Shown here piece after piece: positions 22,376 through 34,227 of a DNA stretch of 64,000 bases. The DNA is from Brachypodium distachyon (taxonomy: Eukaryota; Streptophyta; Magnoliopsida; Poales; Poaceae): contig NC_016132.3 in NCBI RefSeq assembly GCF_000005505.3, positions 44,096,914 through 44,160,913 on the forward strand. The letters run 5' to 3'. The notes under the pieces were generated by a model. That model had not been told where the DNA came from and searched no databases. It was given only the letters and a program-made list of their open reading frames with translations. The first letter of the stretch is position 1. The number at the start of each line of letters is the position of its first letter. The translations under genes were made by a program, and so were the position numbers.

Positions 22376-23260
22376 ATACATCTATATTTACGAAAATTTG
22401 AGTCGAAGGGAGTAGAAATAACAGCGCCGGCTGATGGGTGGACGGTTGGACCCCTTTTCACGGCAACCAATTCTAAGATGGAGAATTGGGAGCGAACCAG
22501 TAGGCGTGCACGATCCACGGAGCGCTGGCAAGGCTGAGACACTGCCATGTCTGGCCGACACGCTTTCAGGCCCGCAACACAGAGTAACCAGTCAGCTGCG
22601 TGTCGATCGGGATTCTCCTATTTTCCTAACCGACTACCGAATCGATCATTTTTTAATGGATGGATTAAAATGCGATCTGCTGGTAATTAGGAGAATAAAA
22701 TACACTGGCGGTCTTGCTATTATTGATGAGGTGTCAATTTTAGTTCTAAAATTACTAAACTCCATATTTAGATCCCAATATTTGTTCAAAATTTAGGATA
22801 GCAAATGGACAGGAAAATGCAATATCCAGGTTTGTAGATCGAAGGGTTCTTGAGCTGGTCATCACGTCTCCATGCTCGCACAACTTTTGTTGTCGTGGAA
22901 TAATAGCAACCCGTTTGACCGCCTCCTAAGAATGGCGTCAAAGAACTCTAGCAGTAGCAGACTCCCAATAGTGTCAGCCCGTAAAATGGTTTAGAGTGTA
23001 GCCATTTCTTTAACTACCTGATTCTCCGCGTGTTGTCACAGAAAATTCTATATGCATGTCTAGATATGATTTTAGAAACAAATGATAATAATATGATTTA
23101 ATGTAAAAGAAATATAAATATTGTAGGACAAAACGACTTTATCATTCATAACACCTAGCAACAAAACAATAAGTGTAGTTTCAATGTAAGAACGTTAACA
23201 ATTTCAAAGAAACCGAAAAGTGAAGCTTCCTGAACCTGAATTCTTAAAACAATTGTCATA
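22376..23260. other. Intergenic, nothing recognised
   Basis: No gene or element ends recognised; mixed composition with only short frames. Confidence 0.45.
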
Positions 23261-23261
23261 C

Positions 23262-23780
23262 ATATCTTTAAAATATGTGTGTTTCGTAAAACATTTATAT
23301 GCAACGTGGAGATGAAAAATCCTAGGCTTCAAAATATTAAATTCGAATTGAGCGTCAAAATGGATTCCTAGTGTAATACAACACACGATGCGGATGGTGA
23401 TGTGGAGACTTTGAATGCACATGATGTGCATGATGTGGATGAGGATGTGGACACCTTGCATGTGAAGTTTGCAAACATTAATTGCACATGAAAATATGTG
23501 TGTTTGGTGAAATATTTATATGCAACATCAAAATGAAAATCCTAAGTATCAAAATATTGAAGTTGAATGGAGCACCAAAATGGATTCCCAGTGTACTACA
23601 AAACATGAGCGGTGATGTGGAGACTTTGAATGCACATGATGTGCATGATTTGGATGATGATGTGGACACCTTGCATATAAAACTTGCAAACATTAATTGC
23701 ACTTAGTGGGGATCAACTTTATAGATTATATAGTTAATTGCACTTAGTGGTGGTAAGCTTTATAGATTATATAGATTAAA
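23262..23780. repeat. Tandem duplication of about 222 bp, plus a 39-bp one
   Basis: Two units, about 23271-23491 and 23492-23706, share 'aatatgtgtgttt', 'tttatatgcaac', 'aaaatggattcc', 'gatgtggagactttgaatgc' and 'gcaaacattaattgcac'. Just downstream, 'aattgcacttagtgg' with 'tttatagattatatag' is itself repeated (about 23695-23778). Confidence 0.9.
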
Positions 23781-24148
23781 AACTCAAGAACAAGTGTGTA
23801 AAGTCAGACACCCTATAACTAAGACGGTATATTATCTTCTGTTTTTGTGGGACCTGATTTTCTTTTTTCTTTTTGTCTACTTATTCCCATCGCAAAAACT
23901 AACATCCGGCCAACAAAGCGAGATTACATGCGTTGCTACGGCCTTCACAAATTAATTATATTGAAAAAAACGGTATTTGAACTATAGTTAACCTCTTAAT
24001 TTTGTCTTTTTAGGAGCATCTTAGTCGTTGTTAAGGTCTTGTTGCTGTTTTTGGGGACCTATTAATCCTCATCTATCCAACCTGCTTTCCTAGCTTCGTC
24101 GGTCGTAATCGTGATGATGATGAGAGAGCATCAACATAGTGGCTTCAT

Positions 24149-24832
24149 TTTTTTGCGAACAGGATTTCGATCTATTAATAATCATTAACAACAGTACAAA
24201 GACGGCTAAAAGTAATAAAAATTACAAGTATTTACTTATACCACCTAGCGACGGCAACAAACACTTGAACGAGCCGAAGGGTGACCACCGCCCTTGCCCC
24301 TCCAACACCGGAGCTGGGCAGAGCTTGCTAAAAGGGAGCTTTTGGTAGTAGACGGTGGGGGTAGTCGTCATGCCAAGGCTCCAAAAAACCAACGCACTAG
24401 AACAACCATCGCAAAAAATGAGTCAGATCTGAAACCACACGAACAAACACGAAACCGATCGAAACCCAAGGGATTTGCCGGAAACTCAAAAAAGCCCGTC
24501 AAAACCCAAAGGATTCACCAGATACGCAGCTCCATGCGCCTCTCCGTCGGCGTTAGGCACACCGCCGGAACGAGGACATGGCGGTGAGAACCTTATTCTG
24601 CCTTCAAGATGTCGTCGTCGCCTCACAATTTTGAAGAAGACACTGAAAACCCTAAAACAAAAACCGAGATGTCTTTCCGCCGGAGAGCAACCGGGATCCG
24701 CCGCACCTCCGAGGCCAAAGAAGCCATCTGAGGCGCGATAGAGGAGAAACTGGAGGCTGCCCCGCCGCCACCTGCTAGGAGCTCAGGTGGGAGCCTCGGA
24801 GAGGAGACCTAGCCGAACCAACATCTCAGCAA
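24149..24832 (-). mobile_element. Retroposed non-LTR-type insertion
   Basis: A T run at the left edge (the A tail on the minus strand) and flanking copies of agtggctt(c/a)at (24138-24148 and 24833-24843, one mismatch) define an insertion of about 684 bp. The interior is GC-rich to the right with no open frame of note. The structure fits a non-LTR retroelement or SINE-like copy in minus orientation; the family is not recognised. Confidence 0.6.
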
Positions 24833-24843
24833 AGTGGCTTAAT

Positions 24844-25253
24844 GACTCATTGGTTTGTGTGGATTCTTTTTTTCCTGCAGTGTTCCAAACTACGGAGTAG
24901 AACTAAAGAGAATTTCCTCTGCTTCAATCTTATGTATCAAATGCATGAACAGTACCATCGTAGGTTTGATTTGCGTTCTATCAATTTTTCGTCGTCTAAA
25001 ACTGATCTTGTGTTCTGTTCTGTTATTGCACGCTTCGCTTGATGTTTTTGGTTGGATGTGTAGGCTCATGCGAATAAAATTACCCATAAATTCTTCTCGT
25101 GCAAGGTTACAATTCGATTTGTTGAACTAGATGCAGTTGATGAGAAAACTTGCACATGTTGCATCAGTGCACTGGCAATATCCTGTGTACTTTCTGCTGA
25201 GACAAACACCCAAAAAATCGCTTTGTGGGTGGCATGTATTTAGAAGTCTTGCG
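24844..25253. other. Intergenic, nothing recognised
   Basis: Frames at 24842-25130 overlap each other and show no family resemblance. Nothing else seen. Confidence 0.4.
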
Positions 25254-26170
25254 TGTCAGAGAATTCCATATTTACCACTCAAATTTTGCCCATATGCCTA
25301 AATACCACTCAGAATATTTTGTTCCAAAATTGCCACTCAAAATTTGCATTGGGTACAAATATGCCACTTCCGTTACTTGACCCCTAGTTTTTTTTTGGCA
25401 GGGAAAAAAACTTCAATCAATCAGGAATTCTGTTACAGTCATTACAAATAGCATGTAAAATAAAACTTGGCTTTTCCCCTAGCCTACACGTAGTATGTTT
25501 TTCAGTTCTACCATGAGTCGCAAGGCAATGAGCCACACCATTTTGGTCTCTACAAATCTTGACACAACGGACACCCGAGCGAGTGGCCATGAGGTTGCGG
25601 ATTGCAGCAATACGGTTGTTGTAGCGGGAAAGATTCGCCGATTGGTCTTCAATGAGTGCAAGTGCTTCAGCACAATCAGTTTCGGCCACAAACACAGAAT
25701 CAGTCCAGGCGAGTCCAAGTTGCAGACCTTCCTCAAGAGCCCCCAGTTCAGCATTCACGGGATCAGGGCAGTGAGCAAGGTAGCTGCAGGCCATGAAAGT
25801 TGGGATGCCACTCGCATTACGCATCACCATGCCAGTTCCAGCAGAACCGTCTTCGTGGCAAAAAGATCCGTCAATATTCAGTTTAACCAGGTTCTCATCA
25901 GGGGGAATCCAAGGCTGTTTTGGCAAGCTTGTCTTCAAAGGAATTGCCCTCTTGTTTTGAAAGCTAGATAGATAAATAACCTGCTTCCCTTTCATCATAC
26001 TTGACCACTAGTTGACCGTTAAGTAAGAGATGAGAAGATAATTTTGCCCCTATATAGTATGTTGATTTTTCCCTTTACAACAAAAGAGTGGCAAATTTAG
26101 AACAAGAAAATTGTGAGTGGCATTTGGGCATATGGGCGAAATTTGAGTGGCAAATATGGAATTCTCTTCC
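25254..26170. mobile_element. TIR element interrupted by a LINE
   Basis: Arms of about 80 bp starting agagaattccatattt(a/g)ccactc are inverted at both ends (25254-25335 and about 26085-26170). Without the inserted LINE the element would be about 300 bp, a MITE-sized non-autonomous DNA transposon. Its superfamily is unclear. Confidence 0.7.
25388..25998 (-). mobile_element. 5'-truncated LINE carrying an RNase H domain
   Basis: A T run (25388-25396) marks the A tail. The open frame to 25998 reads LVKLNIDGSFCHEDGSAGTG, MVMRNASG, NAELGALEEGLQLG, DCAEAL and DQNGVAHCLA, the plant LINE RNase H (RVT_3) pattern with the D-E-D residues. Flanking 13-mers acttgacc(c/a)ctag (25375-25387, 25999-26011) are the target duplication. 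The frame reaches exactly the insertion edge, as expected for 5' truncation. It is a fragment of a reverse-transcriptase polyprotein, not a host gene. Confidence 0.85.
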
Positions 26171-26174
26171 TATC

Positions 26175-27468
26175 TCTAGGAATTACGATTGGATATTTTT
26201 GTTACTTACGCCTGTTCTTTCTGGATCAGGCACACCTGAAGCACAACCGGGTGCCATCCAAACTGCGGGTCTTCGCATGGTGCTTGTGAGATCCTCATTA
26301 CCAACGGGACAAGTGTGAGCTCGATGAAATTTGGCAACTTCGCTGGTTTGTGTTCTCTGCAATGCGGCCTGTGATTCTTGGAGGCATTCTCTTCTGGACT
26401 GTAACACGGCAAAGAGTGTTTGGTCTCTTCGTGAGGATGACTTAGCTATACCTTTGTTTGGTGATGAAATTCTTGATCCTAAGCTCTGGTTGTTTTCACT
26501 CAGCCGTACTTTGAGCCAACATATATTTATTGAAGTTCTTGTCACACTTTGGGCTATATGGTGGGCAAGAAGAAGAGCAATTCATGAGCAGGAATTTCAG
26601 AGTCCTCTATCGACGCATTCTTTCATCAATGAATATCCGTCGGAGTTGGGAATTAATTCTGGTGCTTCTCTGAAGGGCCGGGCAATGCCGAAGCAGGCTT
26701 TCCAAAGTGGATCCCGCCGCCGGCGAATTTTCTGAAGATCAATGTGGATGCGATTGTCTTCGAAGGGGGAAAGTCCTTGCGTGTCGCAGGTTGCTCACAC
26801 TATCGGGCAGGAGGGTACCACCTGGATGAGCGCAGGATTGTTTAAAGATGAGATCATGAGTTCATTTGTAAGGGTGGGTGAGTCGTGGACTGTAAATGAG
26901 TAATCCCTAACGCTAAGACCCTCGGGTATCTAACCGCGTCACGGTAATTCTTCTTCAATATATGATACACCTGCTTAGGTGTATTCTAGAAAAAATGTGG
27001 ACGCGGCTGTTGCTAAAGGCCAAAGGGTGCTGTTGTGGCCGTCTGTCGTAACGCCCAGGGCTTATTCTTGGGAGCCTTGGCGGTGGTACTGGATAGTTTA
27101 TCTGATCCTAGTGTGCTTGAACCTTGTGCATGTGATGAGGCTCTGGCTCTCGCCATTGATTTGAATGCTCACAGTATAAAGGTTGCTTCACATTGCGTTG
27201 CTGTCATTAAGGACATAAATGAAGGCAAGTCCTTCAGTTCTCGTGCCATGATCCTGCGAGGGATTTCGATTCGGTGACTACAATTTGAAGAGATCGTCTT
27301 TGGTCATGAACGATGTGAAGCGAATGGGGAGACGCATAGACTAGCTTGACTAGCTTCTACTCTAGATGTCGATCGTTATATTTGGCTGGATCGTCCACCC
27401 GCAAATCTTTGTATCCCACTTAACTTTTTAAGCTAATAAAGCTTCGGTCGTTCCTCTAAAGAAAACTT
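26175..27468 (+). mobile_element. Decayed LINE (zf-RVT and RNase H region)
   Basis: Plus-strand remnants read in order. First is a reverse-transcriptase zinc-binding region (LCNAACDSWRHSLLDCNTAK; LWAIWWARRRAIHE). Then comes the start of an RNase H domain (FLKINVDA) and, after an insertion, its continuation (VAVCRNAQGLFLGALAVVLD; CDEALALAIDLNAH). The 3' end has 'taataaagcttcggtcgttc'. Several frameshifts make it inactive. The 5' part (RT and endonuclease) is missing. Confidence 0.75.
26753..26993 (+). mobile_element. Short retroposed insert inside the decayed LINE
   Basis: About 241 bp ending in a short A run, flanked by aatgtgga(t/c)gcg (26741-26752 and 26994-27005). The host LINE reading resumes after it, so the coordinates are firm. 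The 3' sequence (ctaacgctaagaccctcggg, then 'tctaaccgcgtcacggtaa') resembles 3' ends of grass non-LTR elements. I see no convincing A and B boxes, so a truncated LINE is preferred over a SINE. Confidence 0.7.
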
Positions 27469-28069
27469 ATATTTTAAACAAAAAAACTTGAAAGAACACT
27501 TCCATGCGCTCATATGTGAATGTGATAGCCTAATTAACAGGACTTGCAGGGTTGGCACAAGCAAAAGCAACCTACTGTTTTGTTGTTGAATTGTGAGTTC
27601 GGCTCACCAGTTTTTGATGCCTGTTGCCAATTGCTAGTACATTCTCGGCTCATGACGTTTTGGATCATAATGCTCGGAAGAACAAAATTAGCAGCAGAAT
27701 ATGACATCAAATTTACGGACAACAAAACCAAGGTAGGAAACATCGACCAGATTACTCCGACTTGGCAAAACAACGAATCAATCTCCCAAATACGAGTGTT
27801 GTGATTTCAAACTGCAGGAGTAGTGACTAGATTTGACTGATAACTGAAAAGCGCATGGACCACTTTTATAACCTGCTGCTCTCACAACCAAGTAAACAAA
27901 TCTAAAACAAAGATAAGACCTGTCTTGACGAAGCCAGAAAAGAAAACTTGTGCATCAAAATCACTCTACGGCATTCGAACCCCCCCAAATCACAACGAGC
28001 TCGTACTGTCCGCGGATATAACTTTCCATGCCATCTGACGGACGGCGCCCGCTTCCGGCTTCCCATTAC
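27469..28069. other. Intergenic, 3' flank of the MLKL-like gene
   Basis: No gene or element recognised. The right part is presumably the 3' UTR of the minus-strand gene that ends at 28070. Confidence 0.45.
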
Positions 28070-30202
28070 TTACATGCCTTCGGTCTTCACGCCGAGCGTT
28101 CGTCTTGGTGGCTGCAGAGCCTTCGCCTGATTTGCGGCCTTCACCTTCTGCGCAGACCCTGCGAACAAAGGTAGAGCCCAATTGTTCCTCTCAAAATTGT
28201 ACTCCTTGAAATGTTACTCTTATGTTAAAAGATTTGCGTACGTACCTGCTTGCTTGGACGCCTTGCTGTTGCTGCCGTCCGCCTTCTTGGCCGACGGCAG
28301 CTTCTTGCCGTCGCTGCTATCCGGCACCGACCGAACGGTGACGCTCGACACGGGGGCCGCCGCGTGGTCCGGAGACATCGCCACGACGCCGTTCTCGTCG
28401 CCGTACAGCGAGTTCCCTTCGCTGCCTGAGTCGGATGCCCTGTCCTTGGCGTGCACGGTGGCCGCAGTCTTCTCCCTCTCCACGACCCTGTACGCGAACA
28501 TCTGGAACGGGACGTCCGAGACGCGCGCGCCCTCGCCTCGCTGCCACGCCGGGAGCCTCCTCAGCAGCTGCATCTCGACGTCGAGGTAGTCCACGGGCGG
28601 CGCCACGGGCGCGTCGGCCTGCTGGCCAGCCTGCTGCTGCTGTTGCTGGTTCTCCTTCTCCGGGTTCATGACAAGGAACCGCTTGACGTACCGGAGGACA
28701 CGGCAGACGGAGGAGAAGCCCGGCCGCTGCGCCGGGTCGGCGTGCCAGCACCGCTTGGTCAGCGCGGTGAGGTACTTGGGCGTCTGGAACGGGAACAGCG
28801 GCCGCTCGCCGGCGCGGATGTTCTTGCTCGTCTTGTCGCCCTGCAGGTGGTTGTCCTCGAACGGGACCTTGCCGGTCAGCAGCTCGAAGCAGATCATCGA
28901 GAAGCTGTACACGTCGGCCTTCTCCGTGCACCTGGCCTCCGCGTCCGCCACGGGTACGCCCTCCGGCTTGAGCACTTCCGGCGCGTACCAGATGCAGGTG
29001 TTGTCGTCGCCGTTGGCGTTGGCGTTAGCAGACGCTTTTGTGCCATCCGACTGCCCGAACCCGGCGACCTTGACGTGCACGTAGCCGCCGTCGGGTTGCC
29101 GCGGCTTGACGAGCACATTGGACGGGTTCAGCTCGCCGTGGTAAATCTTCTTGCCGTGCAGGTACTCCATCCCGCGAGCGATCTGCAGCATGATGTCCAC
29201 GGCGACGGCCAGAGTGAACGGCGTCCGCCGGCGTGGGGAGCTCATTTCCTTGATGTAGCTCCCCAGGTCCTTTGCCATGAGCTGGTCCATCACGACAAAG
29301 TACTCCTTCCGCTCCTCGTCGTGGAAGCAGTACGAGGCGTGTGCCACGTTAGGGTGCGCCACCGAGGACAGGAGCGCGACCTCGGCGCTGACCGCCTCGC
29401 CGCCCCCGATGAAATGGTTCACCGCGAAGCTCTCCCCCATCCACTGCGCCTCCTTGAGCCGGCCGCCGAGCCGCCTCCGGACGCTGTAGTCGCCGCCAAG
29501 CAGAATGGACGCCGGGTGCAGCGTCCCCCTCGGCGCGGCCAGGACCTCGGCGAGGCGGTGCTCGTTCTTCGTCAGGCGCTTGTTCGGCGCCGCCGGGCCC
29601 GTCATTTCGTCGAACAGCTGCGCCAGCACCCACCTGTCCTCCTTCCACGCGGCATCCATCCGAGCGACGAGTTCTCGGGAGACCAGATACAGCTTACCGT
29701 GCGCGTGCTGGAACGTCTTGGGCTCGAGCATGTCCCCGTCGTACTTCTTGGCGAGCAGCACCCGCGTCCGCTGCGCGAGATCGTCCGCGTCGGAGCCCGC
29801 GGTGACCTCCGCGGCGGTCTCGACGGCCTCGATCGCGACCGAGACGCACCACAGGACGTTGTGGAGGAGGTGTTCGACGCAGTCCGTGCCGTGCGCCATG
29901 GCCGCGGCCCGGCCCCACCAGCTGCCTGGGCGCGGGTCGAGGCACTGCCGGACGTAGCCATCGGCGTCGCGGAGCACGCGGTGGAGCTCCCGGAGCGGGG
30001 CGTCGAGGGCGCGCCACTTGGTGGTGCCGCGCTCGTCGAAACGGAGGTGGGCGCGGACCTCGCCGGTCACGGCGTCCAGCGCGTGCGCGCAGACGTCCGC
30101 CAGGAGGCGGCACTGCCGAGGGTTGATGCGGATGTCCGGCTCGAACGCCATGAGCGCGTTGATGCTTCCCACCGCCTCGCCGAGCTGACGGAGCTGCTCC
30201 AT
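28070..30202 (-). CDS. Plant MLKL-like protein (HeLo/DUF1221 plus pseudokinase)
   Basis: Exon 1 is 30202-28246 and exon 2 is 28158-28070 (CAG|GTACGT ... TTCGCAG|GGT), coding for 681 aa. The start is the ATG of MEQLRQLGEAVGSINALM; the frame is open a further 52 codons but the family begins here. Residues about 1-200 form the helical DUF1221/HeLo-type domain. Residues about 230-500 form a kinase fold that lacks the catalytic residues. The usual Lys of VAxK is Asn262 (FAVNHF), HRD is replaced by HGE (355-357), and DFG by GFG (381-383); APE is kept. A polyQ run and a low-complexity tail follow. The architecture matches plant mixed-lineage-kinase-like proteins, reported in Arabidopsis to act in immunity by assembling through the HeLo domain. 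Here that is inference by homology. Third-position GC is extreme, as in many grass genes. Confidence 0.9.
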
Positions 30203-31130
30203 ATCCCGATCGATCGGCGATCCGCCTTGCCTGTGCGAGGATGGATCAAGTTTTTTTTTTTGCTGGCTAGTTCTTCTTGGGGTACTCTTCTTCTTGCTAT
30301 GTTTCTTGACAATCCACGGCCCCCAGCTTCTGCCTATGCAAGGATAAATAAGACGCAATGCAATTTTGAGATTTCGAAATGATTCGCAGGCTGTGCTAAA
30401 ATATGCAGTTGATAAATGCTGGAAGCTGGACGCTTTCTCAAAATCGCACAGTTGTTTTCTTTTCTTTTTTCAGTGTTTCTTTCCATTTTAAACGGAATTC
30501 GAATTTTAGACGAAAGCTAGGCGTGTTTCTTTCATTTTATCCCCCTCTCTCCTTTTGGGGATTATTGGGTGTGAATTCGAAATGCTTTCAAAATAGTAAA
30601 CGATCCAAATTTTGTGAAGCCAGCAGTACAATCGATCAAGAAACAGAACTTGTTTTACATGTATAGATGGAAGTATGGAACAACTCGGAAATTCGAGCAC
30701 ATATGAACTCACGAAGCAAAGCAAAGAAAGGGAAAAAAGAGAAGACGCGCGTGAAGGGAGAGAGAGACTCACGAGCTTCTTGGAGCGCCGCCGAAAGATG
30801 GATGGATTGCTTCGCCAGGGGACAAACAGCACAGCAGGTGGCCCTGGAAGAAGACGGATATGGTGAATTTTGCTTCAAGAGTCCGTCAGGGTTTCAGAGA
30901 GAGGAAACATTCTCCGAGAGATGCATCGTTGACGTAGAGACCCCGCCAAAGAGACAAAATCGGGAGGAGTCTCCAAAGTACAGTAGGGTAGGAAAAAGGA
31001 CGAGGAAGAGACGCAAGGGAGAAGAAGAGGCAACGCAAGTGGTGTTTCGGAGTTCTCTGCTGTTTTCCCTAACTGCAACGAGTTAATGGGAGCACCAACG
31101 CTTCTTCGTGTTCTCGGTGTATGTAACCGC
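30203..31130 (-). promoter_or_regulatory. Probable spliced 5' UTR and promoter of the MLKL-like gene
   Basis: On the minus strand, CT-rich sequence at about 31090-30760 resembles a leader. It contains donor-like GTGAGT at about 30770 and is separated from the ATG by T-rich, intron-like sequence. The short frames here have no family resemblance. Confidence 0.35.
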
Positions 31131-31646
31131 ACCAGGGTTTTCTGTATCGGATCGTCGGTCTATTTCTTGATCTCTTTGGGGATGAGGAGTGGATTCTCTG
31201 TTGGTTTGTTCTTTGATTCAAAAGAATATGTCACAAGAATTCTTCCACTAGAGCTTGTTTGATTCGTAGACTTAAAAATCATAGGAAATTTCCTTATGAA
31301 CTAGTACTAATACTTTGCATGTACTTCTAACATGCCGTTTGGCACGAGGGGGTTCGTGCCCGGCCAAGTAACACAAGAGACGGTACGGCACTGACCATTT
31401 CGCACCGGGCTACAGATGGTCAGACCCTGACGATTGCAGCGTAAACAAAGAGAAACGATGCAAGAGCTAGCAAAAGCTCCCGTACAGTCACGATCAGATC
31501 GATCCGAGCACACTCACTGTCAAATCAGTCCCTGATTGTCGATCTCACACGAACAAGTCAAGTCGGGTATCATCTCCGGTTGTTGGTTTGGCACCTGAGT
31601 TTCGAGGCAACGACGCCAATATCCTTTGCACTGACTTTATATCTTC
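31131..31646. other. Intergenic, nothing recognised
   Basis: No gene, repeat or element end recognised. Confidence 0.45.
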
Positions 31647-31876
31647 TATTCCCTCCGTCCAACAATAAAAAACATATTAGGATTCGGTTGACCAAACCTT
31701 TGACGACAAATTATTGAATGAATATATGACTAATGTGATCAAAATCATAACCATAAGAAAATATCCTTAAGTAGGAATACAATGGATATGAATCGATGTC
31801 ATATAATTATATGTTAATAGAGTAATTTGTGGTCAAAGAAAAACTAATACGCCCCCTATTGTTGTACCGGGGTAGT
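31647..31876. mobile_element. Stowaway-type MITE, longer family
   Basis: TA-ttccctccgtccaacaataa at the left pairs imperfectly with 'ctattgttgtaccggggtagta' at the right, about 230 bp. The interior differs from the common family in this window. Confidence 0.65.
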
Positions 31877-32406
31877 ACCTTTTTCCTTCGGTTCGCCAAA
31901 TGCCAACCCCGTGTTCAGTAGTACTCCTGACGTCCTCAGTGGGTGAAATTCAGCTCGTAGGCGTAGCTTTCTCTTCTTTTTTGTTCACTCGGGAAGCAGG
32001 GTGCAACTGCCAACATCGGGGCGGCGAGGGAGGGGAGCGCCGCGTGGCAGCCCACTTCGGCACTTCAGGCCAAAGCGGCAAAGTGTGGGGGTACGGCGGG
32101 GCCGGAAAACACCCGAGTTTGCTTGCAGAGTTGAGCTCCGTTGCGGTGGTTGGTGCGTCCTGGTCCAGTCGGTTACCAGTCCAACCTTACAAGCTGCCTT
32201 TTCGTGGGCGAGTGGGCGACCGAACGGGTATATATATCGTCTGCGAAAATAGAAAAGGGGATCGCCCGATTTGGTGCGTCAAAGCTCCCGATACGACCGT
32301 GGACCGTGCTTGAAATGCAACAGCATTTTTTGCGGTTCCACGACGAAAGAGAGGAATTCCGGAGTCGTCGGTCCTCCGCGGTTCTCTTCTCAAGTTCACA
32401 TCATCT
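31877..32406. other. Intergenic, nothing recognised
   Basis: Moderately GC-rich with overlapping plus-strand frames (31900-32410), none of which resembles a protein. Confidence 0.4.
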
Positions 32407-32524
32407 CTAGACCTCCGTTTCATAATTCTTGTCGAAATCTTACATGTATTTAGACACATTTTAGTAATTGATACATTTATTTTTTTGGCAAATTTGAGAC
32501 AAGAATCATAAAACGGAGGAAGTA
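32407..32524. mobile_element. Stowaway-type MITE
   Basis: Inverted ends 'cctccgtttcataattcttg' and 'caagaatcataaaacggagg', with the 'cttacatgtatttagac' interior and TA at both edges. Confidence 0.85.
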
Positions 32525-34139
32525 TATGCGAGCGGCGTCAATTTTAGGTTTTTGTTACGGCAAAATATCCTTGCACTAGTAAGGGTCACGGTCTAGCAAC
32601 ACTTGAACAGCCCTTGCGTCGTATCGTGCAGACTCACCGATCGACGGCCATGCATATGACAGAGAACATTGCGCGTTCGTGTGGCATCTATTGCAATGGA
32701 TCGACGACAACACTCAAGCTAAGTGCATTGGGATGAATAAGATGGCTTACTGTACTACGCTCAGTAGAGTGATGAAGCTCAACGACAATGAGATGCGCTC
32801 AAAGATTAGGACGACACTGGTTTTGGTGATCTCAGATGATGATACCTTGTGCTGCTTGTTTGCCACTCCCCCACGAGTAGACAAGGAAATGCATCCACTT
32901 GTAAATTATGCATTCGTCCCTCTAAATTTTTAGTCTAAATCATGATTTCTAGACCTAATCCTCCATGTAGCAGCTGACACAGCCATTAGAAAAATTAGAA
33001 AGCAGGTTTCAACAAACTTGGTGCTTGGAAAAGGGATGATTCTGGACACCCTTGGTCCTCCTGCGAACTTACAATCGTTTAACACACTACCTAGAATAAC
33101 AGCCCTCGCAAGCCAGATTGCCAGAACACTCATTCGTCACCAAACCAACAAGGACTAATGCTAAAAGCACGAAAGTACGAGTTGTAAGATTCACAAGTTT
33201 CATGGAGTGGACCACAACAACCACGGCGTGACCGATAGACATTTAGCTTGTGCGGCATGTTGTCCACCGCCAAGGTGCTGCCAAGAAATAAAAATCTTTG
33301 CAAAAAAAGTTATAAGCGGTGATCAGTTGGAGGTTAGCCTTCTAGGGTCGAATTAACCATGGGAGACGAAAGAAGCAAAATATATTGAAACCATCTCCTA
33401 CCGATGTGTTAGCAATTGACGACAAGGAGAAGACAAATTGTCAACGGAAGTCCAGTTGGGCTAAATAAGTGTCAATTTTGTTTTTGGAAATCTGGCTTTA
33501 CGGATCCATATAAAGTACAATAACAGTCGAAACGAACATAAACAACAAGATTGCTGATAAAACTGAAAGCTTCATCATGATCCATTGAAATCAACGTTTG
33601 TAGGTTCATCCATTGTATACATTGCTCCATGTATTCGGTGACGAAATTACAAAACATCATGTTTGCACAAGCTGAACTACTCTGATAGTTTTGTAAAGTC
33701 GCATTAGCAGCCCAGCTCAAACGGTGGAAACATTAGATCGTTGAATGCACCACGGCCGGTGACACACCACTTGCAAGACTGAACCGTTGCTCCGTCGATG
33801 AATCGGTAAGTAAAAAGACCAAACCCTAAAAGACGAGCCATGAGAATCACTGGCTCCATGTAGTAGGCCACAACGTCTACAACAGAGAGAGATGAAGTCA
33901 TCATATCAATTTTCAAGAAGCCGACATCTTCACGGATCGGACCACCAAGAATACACAAACCTAATGAAAAAATAGCAAAACACGTTTATCTGTGATTCCT
34001 CGTCTCTCAACACCATAACTACCGCTAAAGACGAAAGCAACCGTGGGACATCAAAGTTTTCTTCAAAACGATGACTAGGTTTGCTGTTCTCTTCTCTGCT
34101 CTCTGCGTAAGAGGTGCCGTCGCCGAAACGATATTCGGA
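32525..34139. other. Intergenic, nothing recognised
   Basis: Two minus-strand frames (33472-33720 and 33704-33958) sit end to end but have no family resemblance or splice support. Otherwise nothing. Confidence 0.4.
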
Positions 34140-34227
34140 TTAGGGATGCAAACGGGATCCCGCGAAAGTCCTGTTTGCAGGAGATTTGAGAATTGAACTG
34201 CAAACGGGATCCCGTTCGCATCCCTAA
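34140..34227. mobile_element. 88-bp fold-back MITE
   Basis: ttagggatgcaaacgggatc is repeated inverted at the right end, with the inner repeat 'gcaaacgggatcccg' as well. It is flanked by ttcgga on both sides. It lies about 190 bp upstream of the TH1 gene's start codon, so probably in its promoter. Confidence 0.75.

Noticed and set aside
28451..30382. A 643-codon plus-strand open frame opposite the MLKL-like gene
   Set aside because: It is the antisense shadow of a very GC-rich coding exon; its reading is Arg/Leu/Val/His-biased with no domain, while the minus strand shows clear conserved domains.
32679..33958. Short frames between 32.7 and 34.0 kb
   Set aside because: No splice-site support, no family resemblance and ordinary length for AT-rich intergenic sequence.
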